This document shows, in pieces, positions 8,184-16,641 of a DNA stretch of 64,000 nucleotides. The stretch is from JANQOZ01 sp045106555 (GTDB lineage: Bacteria > Pseudomonadota > Gammaproteobacteria > Xanthomonadales > SZUA-38), in assembly GCA_045106555.1 (NCBI GenBank), contig JBGCET010000044.1, positions 1-64,000 of the forward strand. Reading direction: 5' to 3'. The number at the start of each line of letters is the position of its first letter. Positions within the stretch are counted from its first letter, which is position 1. The notes under the pieces were generated by a model, which was not told the origin of the DNA, did not search any database, and saw only the letters and a program-made list of their open reading frames with translations. The position numbers and the translations under genes are program-made.

Positions 8184-8212
8184 AGTCAGTCTCAGCGAAG
8201 CTGTATCTGACT
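8184..8212 (+). promoter_or_regulatory. Leader hairpin before the thiamine receptor
   Basis: AGTCAG (8184-8189) pairs with CTGACT (8207-8212), and an inner CAGC-GAA-GCTG extends the stem. It lies between the palindrome and the Shine-Dalgarno AAGGAG (8229-8234). It may be the surviving part of the riboswitch expression platform; no sequence complementary to the ribosome site was found in it. Confidence 0.4.
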
Positions 8213-8240
8213 TTAGATTACGCTTGCCAAGGAGCGTTTG

Positions 8241-10319
8241 ATGCGTCCGAATCACCGTTTGTTGTCCGCCTCAGTGGGGCGGCTATTGTTTGTCTTCAGT
8301 TTGTTATGGATAGGGGCCGCTAAGGCTCAGGAGCGGCTGGAGGAGATTGTTGTGACCGCCTCTTTGCGCGACGCCCAATCGATTCTTGAGGTTCCCACCT
8401 CGGTGACCGTTTTGGATCAGGCGCTGGACGCTGGGGGCGTGCAGCACTTTCAGGAAGTGATGGCACGGGTGCCTAACCTGAACTGGTCCTCTGCTTCCAA
8501 TCGACCACGGTTTTTTCAGATTCGGGGCATTGGTGAGCGCAGTCAGTATGAAGGTGCGCCAAACCCGTCCGTGGGTTTTGTGGTGGACGACATGGATTTC
8601 TCCGGTCTTGGGCTGGTGGGAACGCTGTTTGATACCGAGCGGGTAGAAGTTCTGCGGGGGCCTCAGGGCACACGTTATGGTGCCAATGCCCTGGCCGGTT
8701 TGATTTATGTCCGCACCGCAGCGCCGTCGTTTGAACCTCATGCCGCGCTGCGCGCAACGGCGGGTTCTGAAGGCACGCTGGGGTTGGGGCTATCGGCAGG
8801 TGGTGCGCTTAACAACAGCAATACGGCCGCCTGGCGGGTGGCAGTTGAGCAGTTTGAAAGTGATGGGTTTCGGGATAACGATTTCTTCCCCGCTGACGAC
8901 ACCAACCGCCGCGACGAACTCAGCGTTCGGGCCCGGCTGCGCTGGCTGCCTAGCGATGAGCTGACGGTTGACCTGACCCTGCTGTTGGCTGATATCGACA
9001 ATGGCTTTGACACCTTTGCCCCGGAAAATACCTTCGTGACCCATACCGACGATCCGGGCCGTGACGCTCAGCAATCGCTGGGCGCTGCGCTGCGGTTGGC
9101 CTATGAGGGCAATGGGGTCACCATTACCAACATTACCAGCGTGGCGGACAGCGAGGTGATTTACACCTTCGATGGCGACTGGGGCAATGATCGATACTGG
9201 GGTGAATTTGCGCCCTACGACTTCACCTCGGACACCTTGCGAGATCGTCAGACGTTCAGCCAGGAGCTGCGTTTTGCCTCCAATACAGATTCAGCCTGGC
9301 GTTGGGTGGGCGGTTTGTATTTGCTCGATTTGGAAGAGGACAACCGCTTCAACGATTTTTTCAACGACGAGGTGTTCCGGGATTTAAGCAGTCGCTTTGA
9401 GTCCACCTCGCTGGCGCTGTTTGGTCAGGTGGATGTGGACCTCAGCGAACGCGATACCCTCACCGCCGGATTGCGGGTGGAGCGGCGCAGCGCCGACTAC
9501 GCCGATAGCGGCGGCGTCAACGCCGGGCCTGACGATGCCATGCTGGGTGGCCAGTTGTCCTGGGTCCGCAGTCTGTCGACAAGCTCCAGTGGTTATTTGA
9601 CGTTGGCCCGCGGCTATAAGGCCGGCGGGTTCAACTTAGGCTTATCCATTCCGGCCAACCGGCGGGAGTTTGATCCGGAGTATCTATGGAATCTGGAAGC
9701 CGGGCTGCGCGGCAGCTGGCTGGACGGTCGGGCGCGCGGATCGTTGGCGGTGTTTTATTCGCGTCGAGACGACATGCAGGTGGGCACCTCGTTTCAGGTT
9801 GATCCCACCGATCCTCTGACCTTCGTGTTTTTCACCGACAATGCCTCCAGCGGAACCAATTTGGGGCTGGAGATAGAAGGAGAAATGGGGTTGACCGATA
9901 GCATCAGCATCGATGCCTCACTGGGAATTCTGGACACCGAATTTGACGATTTTGAGTCGCCCCAACGAACCCTGGATGGTCGCGACCAGGCCCACGCACC
10001 CAACTATCAGTTTGCACTGGGCTTAAACTGGCGCTCGGCCCAAGGCTTTTATGCCCGACTGGAGGTCACCGGCGCAGATGAGTTCTTCTTTTCTGATTCT
10101 CACGATCAGCGGTCCGATGCCTATGAGCTGGTCAATCTGAATCTGGGTTATGAGGCGGAGAAGTGGTCGGTTGAATTGTGGGGACGCAACGTTACCGATG
10201 AGCAGTTTGCCACCCGTGGCTTTTTCTTTGGTCTGGAACCGCCCGATTTCCCCAACCGTTTGTATACTCAGCTTGGCGACCCTGCGGTGTTTGGTATCAC
10301 CGCTAACTGGCGTTTGTAG
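8241..10319 (+). CDS. TonB-dependent outer-membrane receptor, predicted thiamine transporter
   Basis: The 692-residue protein has a signal peptide (cleavage near AAKAQ), a TonB box EEIVVTA just after it, and a plug domain (about residues 35-160) with the IRGIG and VEVLRGPQGTRYG motifs. A 22-strand-type barrel ends in an aromatic-basic C-terminus (NWRL). It should import a substrate across the outer membrane using TonB energy. The upstream TPP riboswitch and downstream YkoF-like, PnuT and kinase genes point to thiamine or a thiamine derivative. ATG at 8241 is chosen because AAGGAG lies 6 nt upstream; TTG at 8238 is an alternative. Substrate is inferred from context. Confidence 0.9.
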   Translation: MRPNHRLLSASVGRLLFVFSLLWIGAAKAQERLEEIVVTASLRDAQSILEVPTSVTVLDQALDAGGVQHFQEVMARVPNLNWSSASNRPRFFQIRGIGERSQYEGAPNPSVGFVVDDMDFSGLGLVGTLFDTERVEVLRGPQGTRYGANALAGLIYVRTAAPSFEPHAALRATAGSEGTLGLGLSAGGALNNSNTAAWRVAVEQFESDGFRDNDFFPADDTNRRDELSVRARLRWLPSDELTVDLTLLLADIDNGFDTFAPENTFVTHTDDPGRDAQQSLGAALRLAYEGNGVTITNITSVADSEVIYTFDGDWGNDRYWGEFAPYDFTSDTLRDRQTFSQELRFASNTDSAWRWVGGLYLLDLEEDNRFNDFFNDEVFRDLSSRFESTSLALFGQVDVDLSERDTLTAGLRVERRSADYADSGGVNAGPDDAMLGGQLSWVRSLSTSSSGYLTLARGYKAGGFNLGLSIPANRREFDPEYLWNLEAGLRGSWLDGRARGSLAVFYSRRDDMQVGTSFQVDPTDPLTFVFFTDNASSGTNLGLEIEGEMGLTDSISIDASLGILDTEFDDFESPQRTLDGRDQAHAPNYQFALGLNWRSAQGFYARLEVTGADEFFFSDSHDQRSDAYELVNLNLGYEAEKWSVELWGRNVTDEQFATRGFFFGLEPPDFPNRLYTQLGDPAVFGITANWRL

Positions 10320-10364
10320 CGTTCTGTTGAACGCTATCGAACCCGTAAATTCTAAGGTGATTTC

Positions 10365-10631
10365 ATGAACCAGGTATCCATAGAAATTAGTCTGTATCCG
10401 CTGCGCGATGATTTTATTCCGCCCATCGCCCAATTTATTGAGCGCCTGAACGGCTATCAGGAGCTGACCGTGCAAACCAACTGTATGAGCACTCAGGTTT
10501 TTGGCGAGTACGCCAGAACCCTGGAGATTGTCAGCGCAGAAATGCGCAAGACTCACGCGGAGTACCCCAAAGCGACATTCGCGATGAAGGTGCTGAACGG
10601 CAATTTGCTGACACAGTCGCCGACTGACTAA
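10365..10631 (+). CDS. YkoF/MTH1187-like thiamine-binding protein
   Basis: The 88-residue protein has the compact beta-alpha-beta fold pattern of the thiamine-binding (DUF77/YkoF) family: an N-terminal VSIEISLYPL strand, a helix over FIPPIAQFIERL, a strand containing VQTNCMSTQVFGEY, and a C-terminal helix/strand. Members bind thiamine or hydroxymethylpyrimidine in the cytoplasm. It has no signal peptide. It sits 45 bp after the receptor and 15 bp before the PnuT gene in the riboswitch-led operon, which supports a role in handling imported thiamine. It may buffer or deliver the vitamin; this is inference. Confidence 0.85.
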   Translation: MNQVSIEISLYPLRDDFIPPIAQFIERLNGYQELTVQTNCMSTQVFGEYARTLEIVSAEMRKTHAEYPKATFAMKVLNGNLLTQSPTD

Positions 10632-10646
10632 CGGGAAAGGGCACTA

Positions 10647-11216
10647 GTGTTTCAGGTCTTTGAGGCCATTGCCGTGGTCATGGCTTTGGCTTATCTCATT
10701 TTGGCGGCCAGAGAAAATATCTGGTGCTGGGCCTGCGCCTTTGTCAGTACAGCAATCTACATCGTGCTGTTTTATTCCGTATCACTGCTTTCTGAGTTTT
10801 TGCTGAATATCTTTTATCTGGTCATGGCGGTTTATGGTTGGTGGCAATGGCGCCGAGGTGGTGGCGGCAAAACCCGCAGCATTCAGTCGTTGAGTAGGAC
10901 TCAACACCTCAGCATAATTTTGCTAACTGGGGCGACAGTTCCCTTGTTGGCGGCTCTAACGAGCGCCGCCGGAGCCGCTTACCCTGTGCTGGATGCCACG
11001 ACCACCTGTTTCGCTGTGGTCACCACCTTCATGGTGACTCACAAGATTTTGGAAAACTGGCTCTACTGGCTGGCGATCGATGCGCTGTCAATCTACCTGT
11101 TCCTGGCCAAAGAGCTGTATTTCACCGCCGGACTGTTTGCCCTTTACTTGGTGATCTGTGTGCTGGGGTATCAAAGCTGGCGTAGAAAAATGCGCGAGGA
11201 GCCAGTGAGTGGGTGA
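10647..11216 (+). CDS. pnuT: PnuT-type thiamine permease (PnuC family)
   Basis: This 189-residue, strongly hydrophobic protein has about seven transmembrane helices and the PnuC-family landmarks: an early ENIWCWACAFVSTAIY segment, a VYGWWQWRRGG loop, and a late NWLYWLAIDALSIYLFLAKE segment. PnuC relatives take up nicotinamide riboside by facilitated diffusion. Those controlled by TPP riboswitches carry thiamine instead and rely on phosphorylation to trap it. The start is GTG (10647) with an AAAGGG-like site upstream. The kinase gene overlaps its end by 8 bp, which fits transport coupled to phosphorylation. Confidence 0.9.
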   Translation: MFQVFEAIAVVMALAYLILAARENIWCWACAFVSTAIYIVLFYSVSLLSEFLLNIFYLVMAVYGWWQWRRGGGGKTRSIQSLSRTQHLSIILLTGATVPLLAALTSAAGAAYPVLDATTTCFAVVTTFMVTHKILENWLYWLAIDALSIYLFLAKELYFTAGLFALYLVICVLGYQSWRRKMREEPVSG

Positions 11217-12045
11217 CCAGACAGCCAGTGTGGCCTGGCTGAACAGTCTGGCAGAGCTTCAGCAGGTCAAGGTGGAAAACGTCCAGCAGCTTAGCGCTGG
11301 CCTCATTAATCAAGCCTGGCGCGTGAGTACTGACCAGGGCGACTGGATGGTTCGGCGCAACGCGCGATTGCCCGATGTTGACCGGGAGTTGGAGTGCCGA
11401 ATATTGCGCCGGGTGGCGGACGCGGGGCTGGCACCCCGAGTGATTGCCTGTAGCCCGGGATATCAGATCAGTGGGTGGGTGGATGCTCCGGCCTGGGATC
11501 GCGCCGCGTTATCCAGTGCGGAGCGTCTCGACGATTTAACTCGCGCTCTTCGCAGGCTGCATGGGCTGCCGGCTATCGATTTGCCTGCAACCCGTTGGGG
11601 CCCCGCCATCGAGGAACGCCTGGCGTTCAGTGACAGCCGAGACAATCCATCCCTGCGCGCGTCAGTGGCCTCGTTAGTTGGTGAGCTGGAGCAAAGCAGC
11701 CTGACCTTTGATCAGCGCTCCCTGTGCCACTTTGATCTGCACTTGGGACAAATGGTTGGCGAGGCGCCCGTGCAGTTTGTCGACTTTGAGTACGCCCGTC
11801 GCGCCAACCCTATGCTGGATTTGGCCTGGTTGGCGCAATACCACGATCTGACTCCCGATGAGCAGCTGGCGCTGTTGGCGTCTTACTACGGCGGCGCCGA
11901 CCCGCAAATTCGTCAACGTATGGGGTTGGCTCTACAGCTAGTGCGAATGTTGGAGTTCTTCTGGTTGGAAGGTCGGTCTAGTGAAAATCCGTTGTCCGAT
12001 GGTGATGGGTCAAGGCTCAGGCAGCTAAGGCTGGTGCTTTGCTGA
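11209..12045 (+). CDS. APH-fold kinase, predicted thiamine kinase
   Basis: The 278-residue protein has the aminoglycoside phosphotransferase/choline kinase fold. It shows an N-terminal nucleotide-binding lobe (AGLINQAWRV segment), a Brenner-type catalytic motif HFDLHLGQ near residue 178, and a metal-binding VDFEYA about 15 residues later. Such enzymes phosphorylate small alcohols. As last gene of the TPP-riboswitch operon, directly behind pnuT, it most likely converts thiamine to thiamine monophosphate and so traps it in the cytoplasm. Start is GTG at 11209, 8 nt after AGGAG and inside the pnuT end. Substrate is inferred from context, not from sequence. Confidence 0.82.
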   Translation: MGDQTASVAWLNSLAELQQVKVENVQQLSAGLINQAWRVSTDQGDWMVRRNARLPDVDRELECRILRRVADAGLAPRVIACSPGYQISGWVDAPAWDRAALSSAERLDDLTRALRRLHGLPAIDLPATRWGPAIEERLAFSDSRDNPSLRASVASLVGELEQSSLTFDQRSLCHFDLHLGQMVGEAPVQFVDFEYARRANPMLDLAWLAQYHDLTPDEQLALLASYYGGADPQIRQRMGLALQLVRMLEFFWLEGRSSENPLSDGDGSRLRQLRLVLC

Positions 12046-12152
12046 CGGGCGCTGCCGTTGCTTGTACTGGGCCCTACAGGCCGTCAAATGATCAGTAAAG
12101 CGATGGTCGGCTTTGCGGTAGAATGCGAGGCCGTTTCTGTCCGGTAATTTTC

Positions 12153-12530
12153 ATGAGCATTGCTTTTTGGAGTGTACTGATTGCGGTGGTGATGCCGCTG
12201 GTTTGGACGGCTATCGCTAAATACAGCGGTCGTTACGATAATCACCAGCCACGGGTCTACCTGGAAGCCAGTACCGGCTATCGCCAGCGGGCTCATTGGG
12301 CGGCGCAAAATGCGATGGAGGCGCTGCCAGGTTTTGCGGCGGGTGTGATTATCGCCCATCTGGCGGGGGCTGACCCTATCTGGATGGATCGACTGGCGAT
12401 GACGTTCGTGGCGTTTCGAGTGGCCCATGGCATGACCTACCTGGCCGATTGGGCCACCGCCCGGTCGCTGGTTTGGCTGGGAGGACTGGCTGCGATAGTG
12501 GGATTGTTTGTTGCGGCGTCCCAGGCTTAA
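12153..12530 (+). CDS. MAPEG family membrane protein
   Basis: The 125-residue product has four predicted transmembrane helices and the MAPEG signature pattern, with a conserved RAHWAAQNAMEALPGF segment between helices 1 and 2 and a FRVAHGMTYL segment before helix 3. Relatives are membrane-associated eicosanoid/glutathione metabolism proteins; most bacterial ones have no known substrate. ATG at 12153 is preferred over an upstream ATG (12123), because the extra ten residues are polar and family members begin at the first helix. It is monocistronic by appearance. Confidence 0.85.
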   Translation: MSIAFWSVLIAVVMPLVWTAIAKYSGRYDNHQPRVYLEASTGYRQRAHWAAQNAMEALPGFAAGVIIAHLAGADPIWMDRLAMTFVAFRVAHGMTYLADWATARSLVWLGGLAAIVGLFVAASQA

Positions 12531-12597
12531 ACCCATGACGTTATTTCCCCGGTGGCTAAAAAAACAGGCACATCCGTGTGCCCTTGGCACGGGGAAG

Positions 12598-12628
12598 ACA
12601 GGCGGCAGTTGGGACACCAACCGCCTGT
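12598..12628 (+). other. Structured leader before the second TonB receptor
   Basis: ACAGGCG (12598-12604) pairs with CGCCTGT (12622-12628), with GTTGG/CCAAC continuing the stem inside a 3-nt bulge. Just upstream GGCACA-TCCG-TGTGCC forms a second hairpin enclosed by TTCCCC and GGGGAA. No known riboswitch consensus was recognised. There is no T-tract, so either an MAPEG terminator or a receptor leader structure is possible. Confidence 0.45.
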
Positions 12629-12676
12629 ACGATAACGTTAATACGTATTTTTTCGTAGATCAATAGGTCGAACGAC

Positions 12677-14788
12677 ATGGATGGTTTTCGTCACCTGACC
12701 CGGCAGGGGGCACTTCGCCTGTTGATCCCAGCGTGTATGGCGTTGTTGGTATCTGCCATTGTCACTCAGGCGGTTTCTGCCCAGACGCCAAAAACTACCC
12801 CAGAAGCTGCCCCAGCGGGCCCTTTGGAATTGATTCAGGTCACCGCCAAACGGCGTGCCGTCAGTACCTTCGAAACGGCTCAGCCGGTGACCGTCGTGAC
12901 CGAATCGGCGCTGCGCAAAGGGATGCCCAAAGTGACTGCCGACGCCTTGCGCGGCACCGCTGGAGTGTTCGTTCAACAAACCACACCAGGGCAGGGCAAC
13001 GCCATTATTCGTGGCTTAAAGGGCTCTGAAGTCCTTCATCTGGTCGATGGTGTACGCCTTAATAATGCGCTGTTTCGCAACGCGCCAAATCAGTACCTGG
13101 CCCTGGTTGACCCGCAGCTACTGAGCGGCATTGAGGTGGTTCGCGGACCGGCGTCGACCCTGTACGGCGCTGATGCGATGGGTGGCGTGGTGCAATTTTT
13201 AACCCGTAAGCCGCAATTTGATCAATCGATCAGCGGCGGCGGTTCGTTGATTGTGGGGAGCGTGGACGAATCGGTGGCGGTCAGCGCATTTGCGTCCGCC
13301 GGAACCCAGCAGCATGCATGGCGATTTCAGCTCTCCCATCAAGATGTGGGCAACCGGCGCACCGGCGCAGGCACAGTAGCTCCCTCCGGTTATGAGGCTC
13401 GCGCCGCGGCCTTCAGCTGGCGCCAGCGCATAGGACAAAGCAGCGAGCTTAGCCTGGACCTGCAGCATCTTCGGCAACCTTCAACGCCTAGAGTGGACGA
13501 GCTTGTTGCCGGGTTTGGGCAAACTGGGGCCTCGTCCAGCGAATTTTTCTTTGAGCCCAACAGCCGGGATTTTGCTCATCTTAAGTGGTCCGGCGATAGC
13601 GAAAATCGGTGGTTTTCCGAGTATGAGCTGCATCTGGCGGCCCAGCGGGTGACCGATGACCGACGTTCGCGGGATTTTGGCCTGCCCCAGCGCACGCTGG
13701 AAAACAATGCCAGCACCTTATACGGATTAACCGGCCAGTTTCGCAAAGGCCTGACCGAGCTGACCGATCTGGTTTATGGGTTTGAGGGGTATGACGATCG
13801 CGTATCCAGCCGCCGCGAATTGGAAGATGTTCAAAGCGGTGAGCGGGTAGGTGCGATGGCACGTTTCCCCGACGGGTCACGGATACGCAGCTCGGCGGTG
13901 TATGCCCATGTCGATTCGTCGTTGGGTGAACGACTGGCGCTAGAGGCGGGTCTGCGCTATTCCCGTTTCGACATTGATCTGGCGGCGGCTGATCGCCCCC
14001 TGGGCGCTGAGCTGAATTTGGATAAAGTGACCGCCAGTATCGCGGCTCGATATGCTTTGACGGAAAATATTAGTCTTGTGGCCAATCTGGGGCAGGGGTT
14101 TCGTGCGCCGAATATTTTTGACTTAGGTACTTTGGGGCCCAGGCCCGGCAATCGATTTAACATCGCCAATCCGGACCTTGGGCCAGAGCGAGTATTAAGT
14201 CTTGATGTTGGGCTTAAGTGGTCTGGGGAACGCTGGCGCGGAGAGCTGGTGGCCTTTGCGTTGGATTATGAGGATCAAATCACGTCAGTGTTGACTGGCA
14301 ACATCACGCCTGAAGGTCGCCTGGAGGTCATTAGCGACAACGTCAACGAGGTGACGCTGACCGGTCTTGAGCTTGCGATGGGGTTTCAGTTCAGCGACCA
14401 GCTCAGCGGCGCGATGCAGCTCAACACCATTCGCGGCGAAGAACGTGACGCGCTTGGGCAGAGCACCGATGCTGACCGGGTTCCCCCGGCCAACGCGGAA
14501 GTGAGTCTTAACTGGCAACTTAACGATGCCTGGCAGTTTGGTGTCGTGGGGCGAATGGCTCGACGCCAGGATCGTCTCAGCAGCCGGGATATTCGCGACC
14601 CGAGAATATCCCCAGCCGGCACGCCGGGTTGGGGCACCATTGACCTCCGCGCTGCCTGGGAGCCTGATGATGATTTGGCGTTAGATCTGACCCTGCATAA
14701 CCTGGCAGATCGACAATACCGCGAACACGGGTCGGGCATCGATGCACCGGGCCGTGGGGTTGTGCTGTCGGTTCGCAAAACCTTCTGA
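12677..14788 (+). CDS. TonB-dependent outer-membrane receptor
   Basis: The 703-residue protein has a signal peptide (cleavage near VSAQ), a TonB box LELIQVTAKRR at about residues 51-61, and a plug with IIRGLKGSEVLHLVDGVRLN and VVRGPASTLYGADAMGG. A beta-barrel follows, ending in VRKTF with the usual terminal Phe. The plug motifs resemble the haem/haemoglobin-type branch of receptors (DGVRLNN...NQYLALVDP), so a haem or siderophore substrate is more likely than a sugar, but this cannot be fixed from sequence alone. No TPP or cobalamin riboswitch was seen in front. It is followed 42 bp later by a flavoprotein gene on the same strand. Confidence 0.85.
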   Translation: MDGFRHLTRQGALRLLIPACMALLVSAIVTQAVSAQTPKTTPEAAPAGPLELIQVTAKRRAVSTFETAQPVTVVTESALRKGMPKVTADALRGTAGVFVQQTTPGQGNAIIRGLKGSEVLHLVDGVRLNNALFRNAPNQYLALVDPQLLSGIEVVRGPASTLYGADAMGGVVQFLTRKPQFDQSISGGGSLIVGSVDESVAVSAFASAGTQQHAWRFQLSHQDVGNRRTGAGTVAPSGYEARAAAFSWRQRIGQSSELSLDLQHLRQPSTPRVDELVAGFGQTGASSSEFFFEPNSRDFAHLKWSGDSENRWFSEYELHLAAQRVTDDRRSRDFGLPQRTLENNASTLYGLTGQFRKGLTELTDLVYGFEGYDDRVSSRRELEDVQSGERVGAMARFPDGSRIRSSAVYAHVDSSLGERLALEAGLRYSRFDIDLAAADRPLGAELNLDKVTASIAARYALTENISLVANLGQGFRAPNIFDLGTLGPRPGNRFNIANPDLGPERVLSLDVGLKWSGERWRGELVAFALDYEDQITSVLTGNITPEGRLEVISDNVNEVTLTGLELAMGFQFSDQLSGAMQLNTIRGEERDALGQSTDADRVPPANAEVSLNWQLNDAWQFGVVGRMARRQDRLSSRDIRDPRISPAGTPGWGTIDLRAAWEPDDDLALDLTLHNLADRQYREHGSGIDAPGRGVVLSVRKTF

Positions 14789-14830
14789 TAATCCCGCTAT
14801 GGTGGTGCCTATCAATGAAGGAGTATTTCC

Positions 14831-16561
14831 GTGTCTGAATCCTCATCAGCACTAACCCCTGCCGCTGATATTCCGCCCTGGGCAGCGGGCACCGAAGCCC
14901 GAGATCATGAGCTGTTCCCCGAGTTGAATGACGCGGAGATCGCGTTGATTGAACCGTATGGTGAAACGCGAAATTATGTCAGAGGAGCGGTGGTTTGGCA
15001 GGCAGGCGAACGCGACGCCGGTTTTCATCTGGTGCTCACGGGCCAGCTGTTGGTGATTCGCGCCGGTGACCATGATGAGCAGCAAGTGGCAGAGCATGGG
15101 CGCGGCGGGTTTGCGGGGGAAACGGCAACACTTTCTGGCGGCGGCGCGGTGGTTAAAGGGGTTGCTGGCAGTGATCTTGAGACGCTGGCTGTCAGTACCG
15201 AAAATATCCGCCGGTTGATCGCGACTGAAGCGGAGCTGGGCGAAAAAATTCTGTTGAGTTTTATCCTGCGTCGGATGCGCATGATCGCCATGAATTTGGG
15301 TAGCGTCACGTTGCTGGCCGATACCGATACGCCGGCGGGTAGTTCGCTGCATACTTTCCTGTCCCGTAACGGTGTGCCCTTTGAGGCCGTCGATGTTCGC
15401 AAAGATGCCAAGCGTGCGGTCCAGATTGCGGCCAAGCAGGGGATAGAGCTGGGAACAGACCCGGTGGTCATTTGTGATCAGCAGGTGTTAGTCAATCCTT
15501 GTAACCGCGTGCTGGCCGAATCGCTGGGCATGACCCAACCATTGAACTGTTCCGACACCTTTGACGTTGCGGTGCTGGGCGCGGGGCCCGGTGGTCTGGC
15601 CTCAGCGGTTTATGCCGCTTCTGAAGGGTTATCGGTATTGGTGATTGAATCTGTTGCGCCAGGTGGGCAGGCGGGCAGCAGTTCAAAAATTGAGAATTAT
15701 CTGGGTTTTCCCACCGGTATTTCTGGCCAGGCACTGGCCGGCCGAGCTTACCTCCAGGCACAGAAATTTGGTGCCAGGATTGCTGTCGCACGCCAGATTC
15801 AGAGCTTGGAATGTGGTGATGCGCTGCACCGACTGCACCTGGACAACAACGATTGTGTGGCCGCCAAGGTAGTCGTAGTGGCTACCGGCGCGGTCTATCG
15901 GCAGCCGCCGATCAAGAACCTGGAGCATTTCGGCGGCGTGCACTACGGCGCCAGCCATGTAGAAGCCCAGCTATGTACTGGGCAGGATGTGGCGATTGTC
16001 GGCGGTGGCAATTCGGCCGGTCAGGCCGCCGTGTATTTGGCTGGACGCGCCAGCCATGTACATATTCTCATCCGCAGCAAGAGCCTGGTCCACAGCATGT
16101 CCGACTATTTGATTCAGCGCATTGAAAAGCTGCCTAACGTAACGCTGCATCCCTACCGGGAGGTGGTTCGCGCCCTTGAGGACGATAAAAGCCCAGGCCG
16201 GCTCAACACACTGGAATTAAAAGACTCCCAAAGCGGTGAGCTAAGCTCGCTGAAGGCATCCCATATCTTTATTTTTATTGGTGCTTTGCCTGGCTCCGAT
16301 TTTCTGGACAACCACTTTGCTTTGGATAACAAAGGCTTTATCGTCACCGGCAATGACCTGGACTCGGAACAGCTGGAACAATCTGGCTGGGATCACGAAC
16401 GCCGACCGCATACCTTTGAGACCAGTTGCCCACGGGTTTTTGCGGTGGGTGATGTACGCAGTGGCTCAGTCAAGCGGGTCGCCTCCGCTGTTGGCGAAGG
16501 CTCTGTGTGCGTTCAGTACATCCATCGCCTGTTGGAGAATATGGACAACAGGCCTGGCTGA
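14831..16561 (+). CDS. cNMP-binding/thioredoxin reductase-like FAD oxidoreductase
   Basis: The 576-residue protein combines three parts. A cyclic-nucleotide-binding/Crp-like beta barrel comes first (about residues 30-150, with GRGGFAGETATLSGG). A thioredoxin/glutaredoxin-like segment follows (about 155-225), and then a thioredoxin-reductase-like two-domain flavoprotein with FAD fingerprint GAGPGGLASAVYAA and NAD(P) fingerprint GGGNSAGQAAVYLA. The CxxC redox pair normally just before the second fingerprint is absent (VEAQLCTGQDVAIVGG). It may therefore be an NAD(P)H-dependent oxidoreductase rather than a disulfide reductase. It starts with GTG after GGAG. Confidence 0.85.
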   Translation: MSESSSALTPAADIPPWAAGTEARDHELFPELNDAEIALIEPYGETRNYVRGAVVWQAGERDAGFHLVLTGQLLVIRAGDHDEQQVAEHGRGGFAGETATLSGGGAVVKGVAGSDLETLAVSTENIRRLIATEAELGEKILLSFILRRMRMIAMNLGSVTLLADTDTPAGSSLHTFLSRNGVPFEAVDVRKDAKRAVQIAAKQGIELGTDPVVICDQQVLVNPCNRVLAESLGMTQPLNCSDTFDVAVLGAGPGGLASAVYAASEGLSVLVIESVAPGGQAGSSSKIENYLGFPTGISGQALAGRAYLQAQKFGARIAVARQIQSLECGDALHRLHLDNNDCVAAKVVVVATGAVYRQPPIKNLEHFGGVHYGASHVEAQLCTGQDVAIVGGGNSAGQAAVYLAGRASHVHILIRSKSLVHSMSDYLIQRIEKLPNVTLHPYREVVRALEDDKSPGRLNTLELKDSQSGELSSLKASHIFIFIGALPGSDFLDNHFALDNKGFIVTGNDLDSEQLEQSGWDHERRPHTFETSCPRVFAVGDVRSGSVKRVASAVGEGSVCVQYIHRLLENMDNRPG

Positions 16562-16600
16562 GAGGCGGTTGTTCCCTTTGATCGAGAGTTCTTGATCTAC

Positions 16601-16633
16601 ACCCGGGCCTGACCGGCTAGGACAGGCCCGGGT
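16601..16633. terminator. Hairpin between convergent genes (bidirectional terminator candidate)
   Basis: ACCCGGGCCTG (16601-16611) and CAGGCCCGGGT (16623-16633) form a perfect 11-bp stem with an 11-nt loop, midway between the stop codons of the convergent flavoprotein and Calx-beta genes. It lacks a T-tract on either strand. Confidence 0.65.
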
Positions 16634-16641
16634 TCAATAAG

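Noticed and set aside
7964..8323. A 119-residue frame across the nested palindrome into the receptor
   Set aside because: It is non-coding palindrome sequence out of frame with the receptor; the receptor start has a better ribosome site.
12541..12676. Cobalamin riboswitch before the second TonB receptor
   Set aside because: The B12 box and the conserved core helices are absent and the region is too short.
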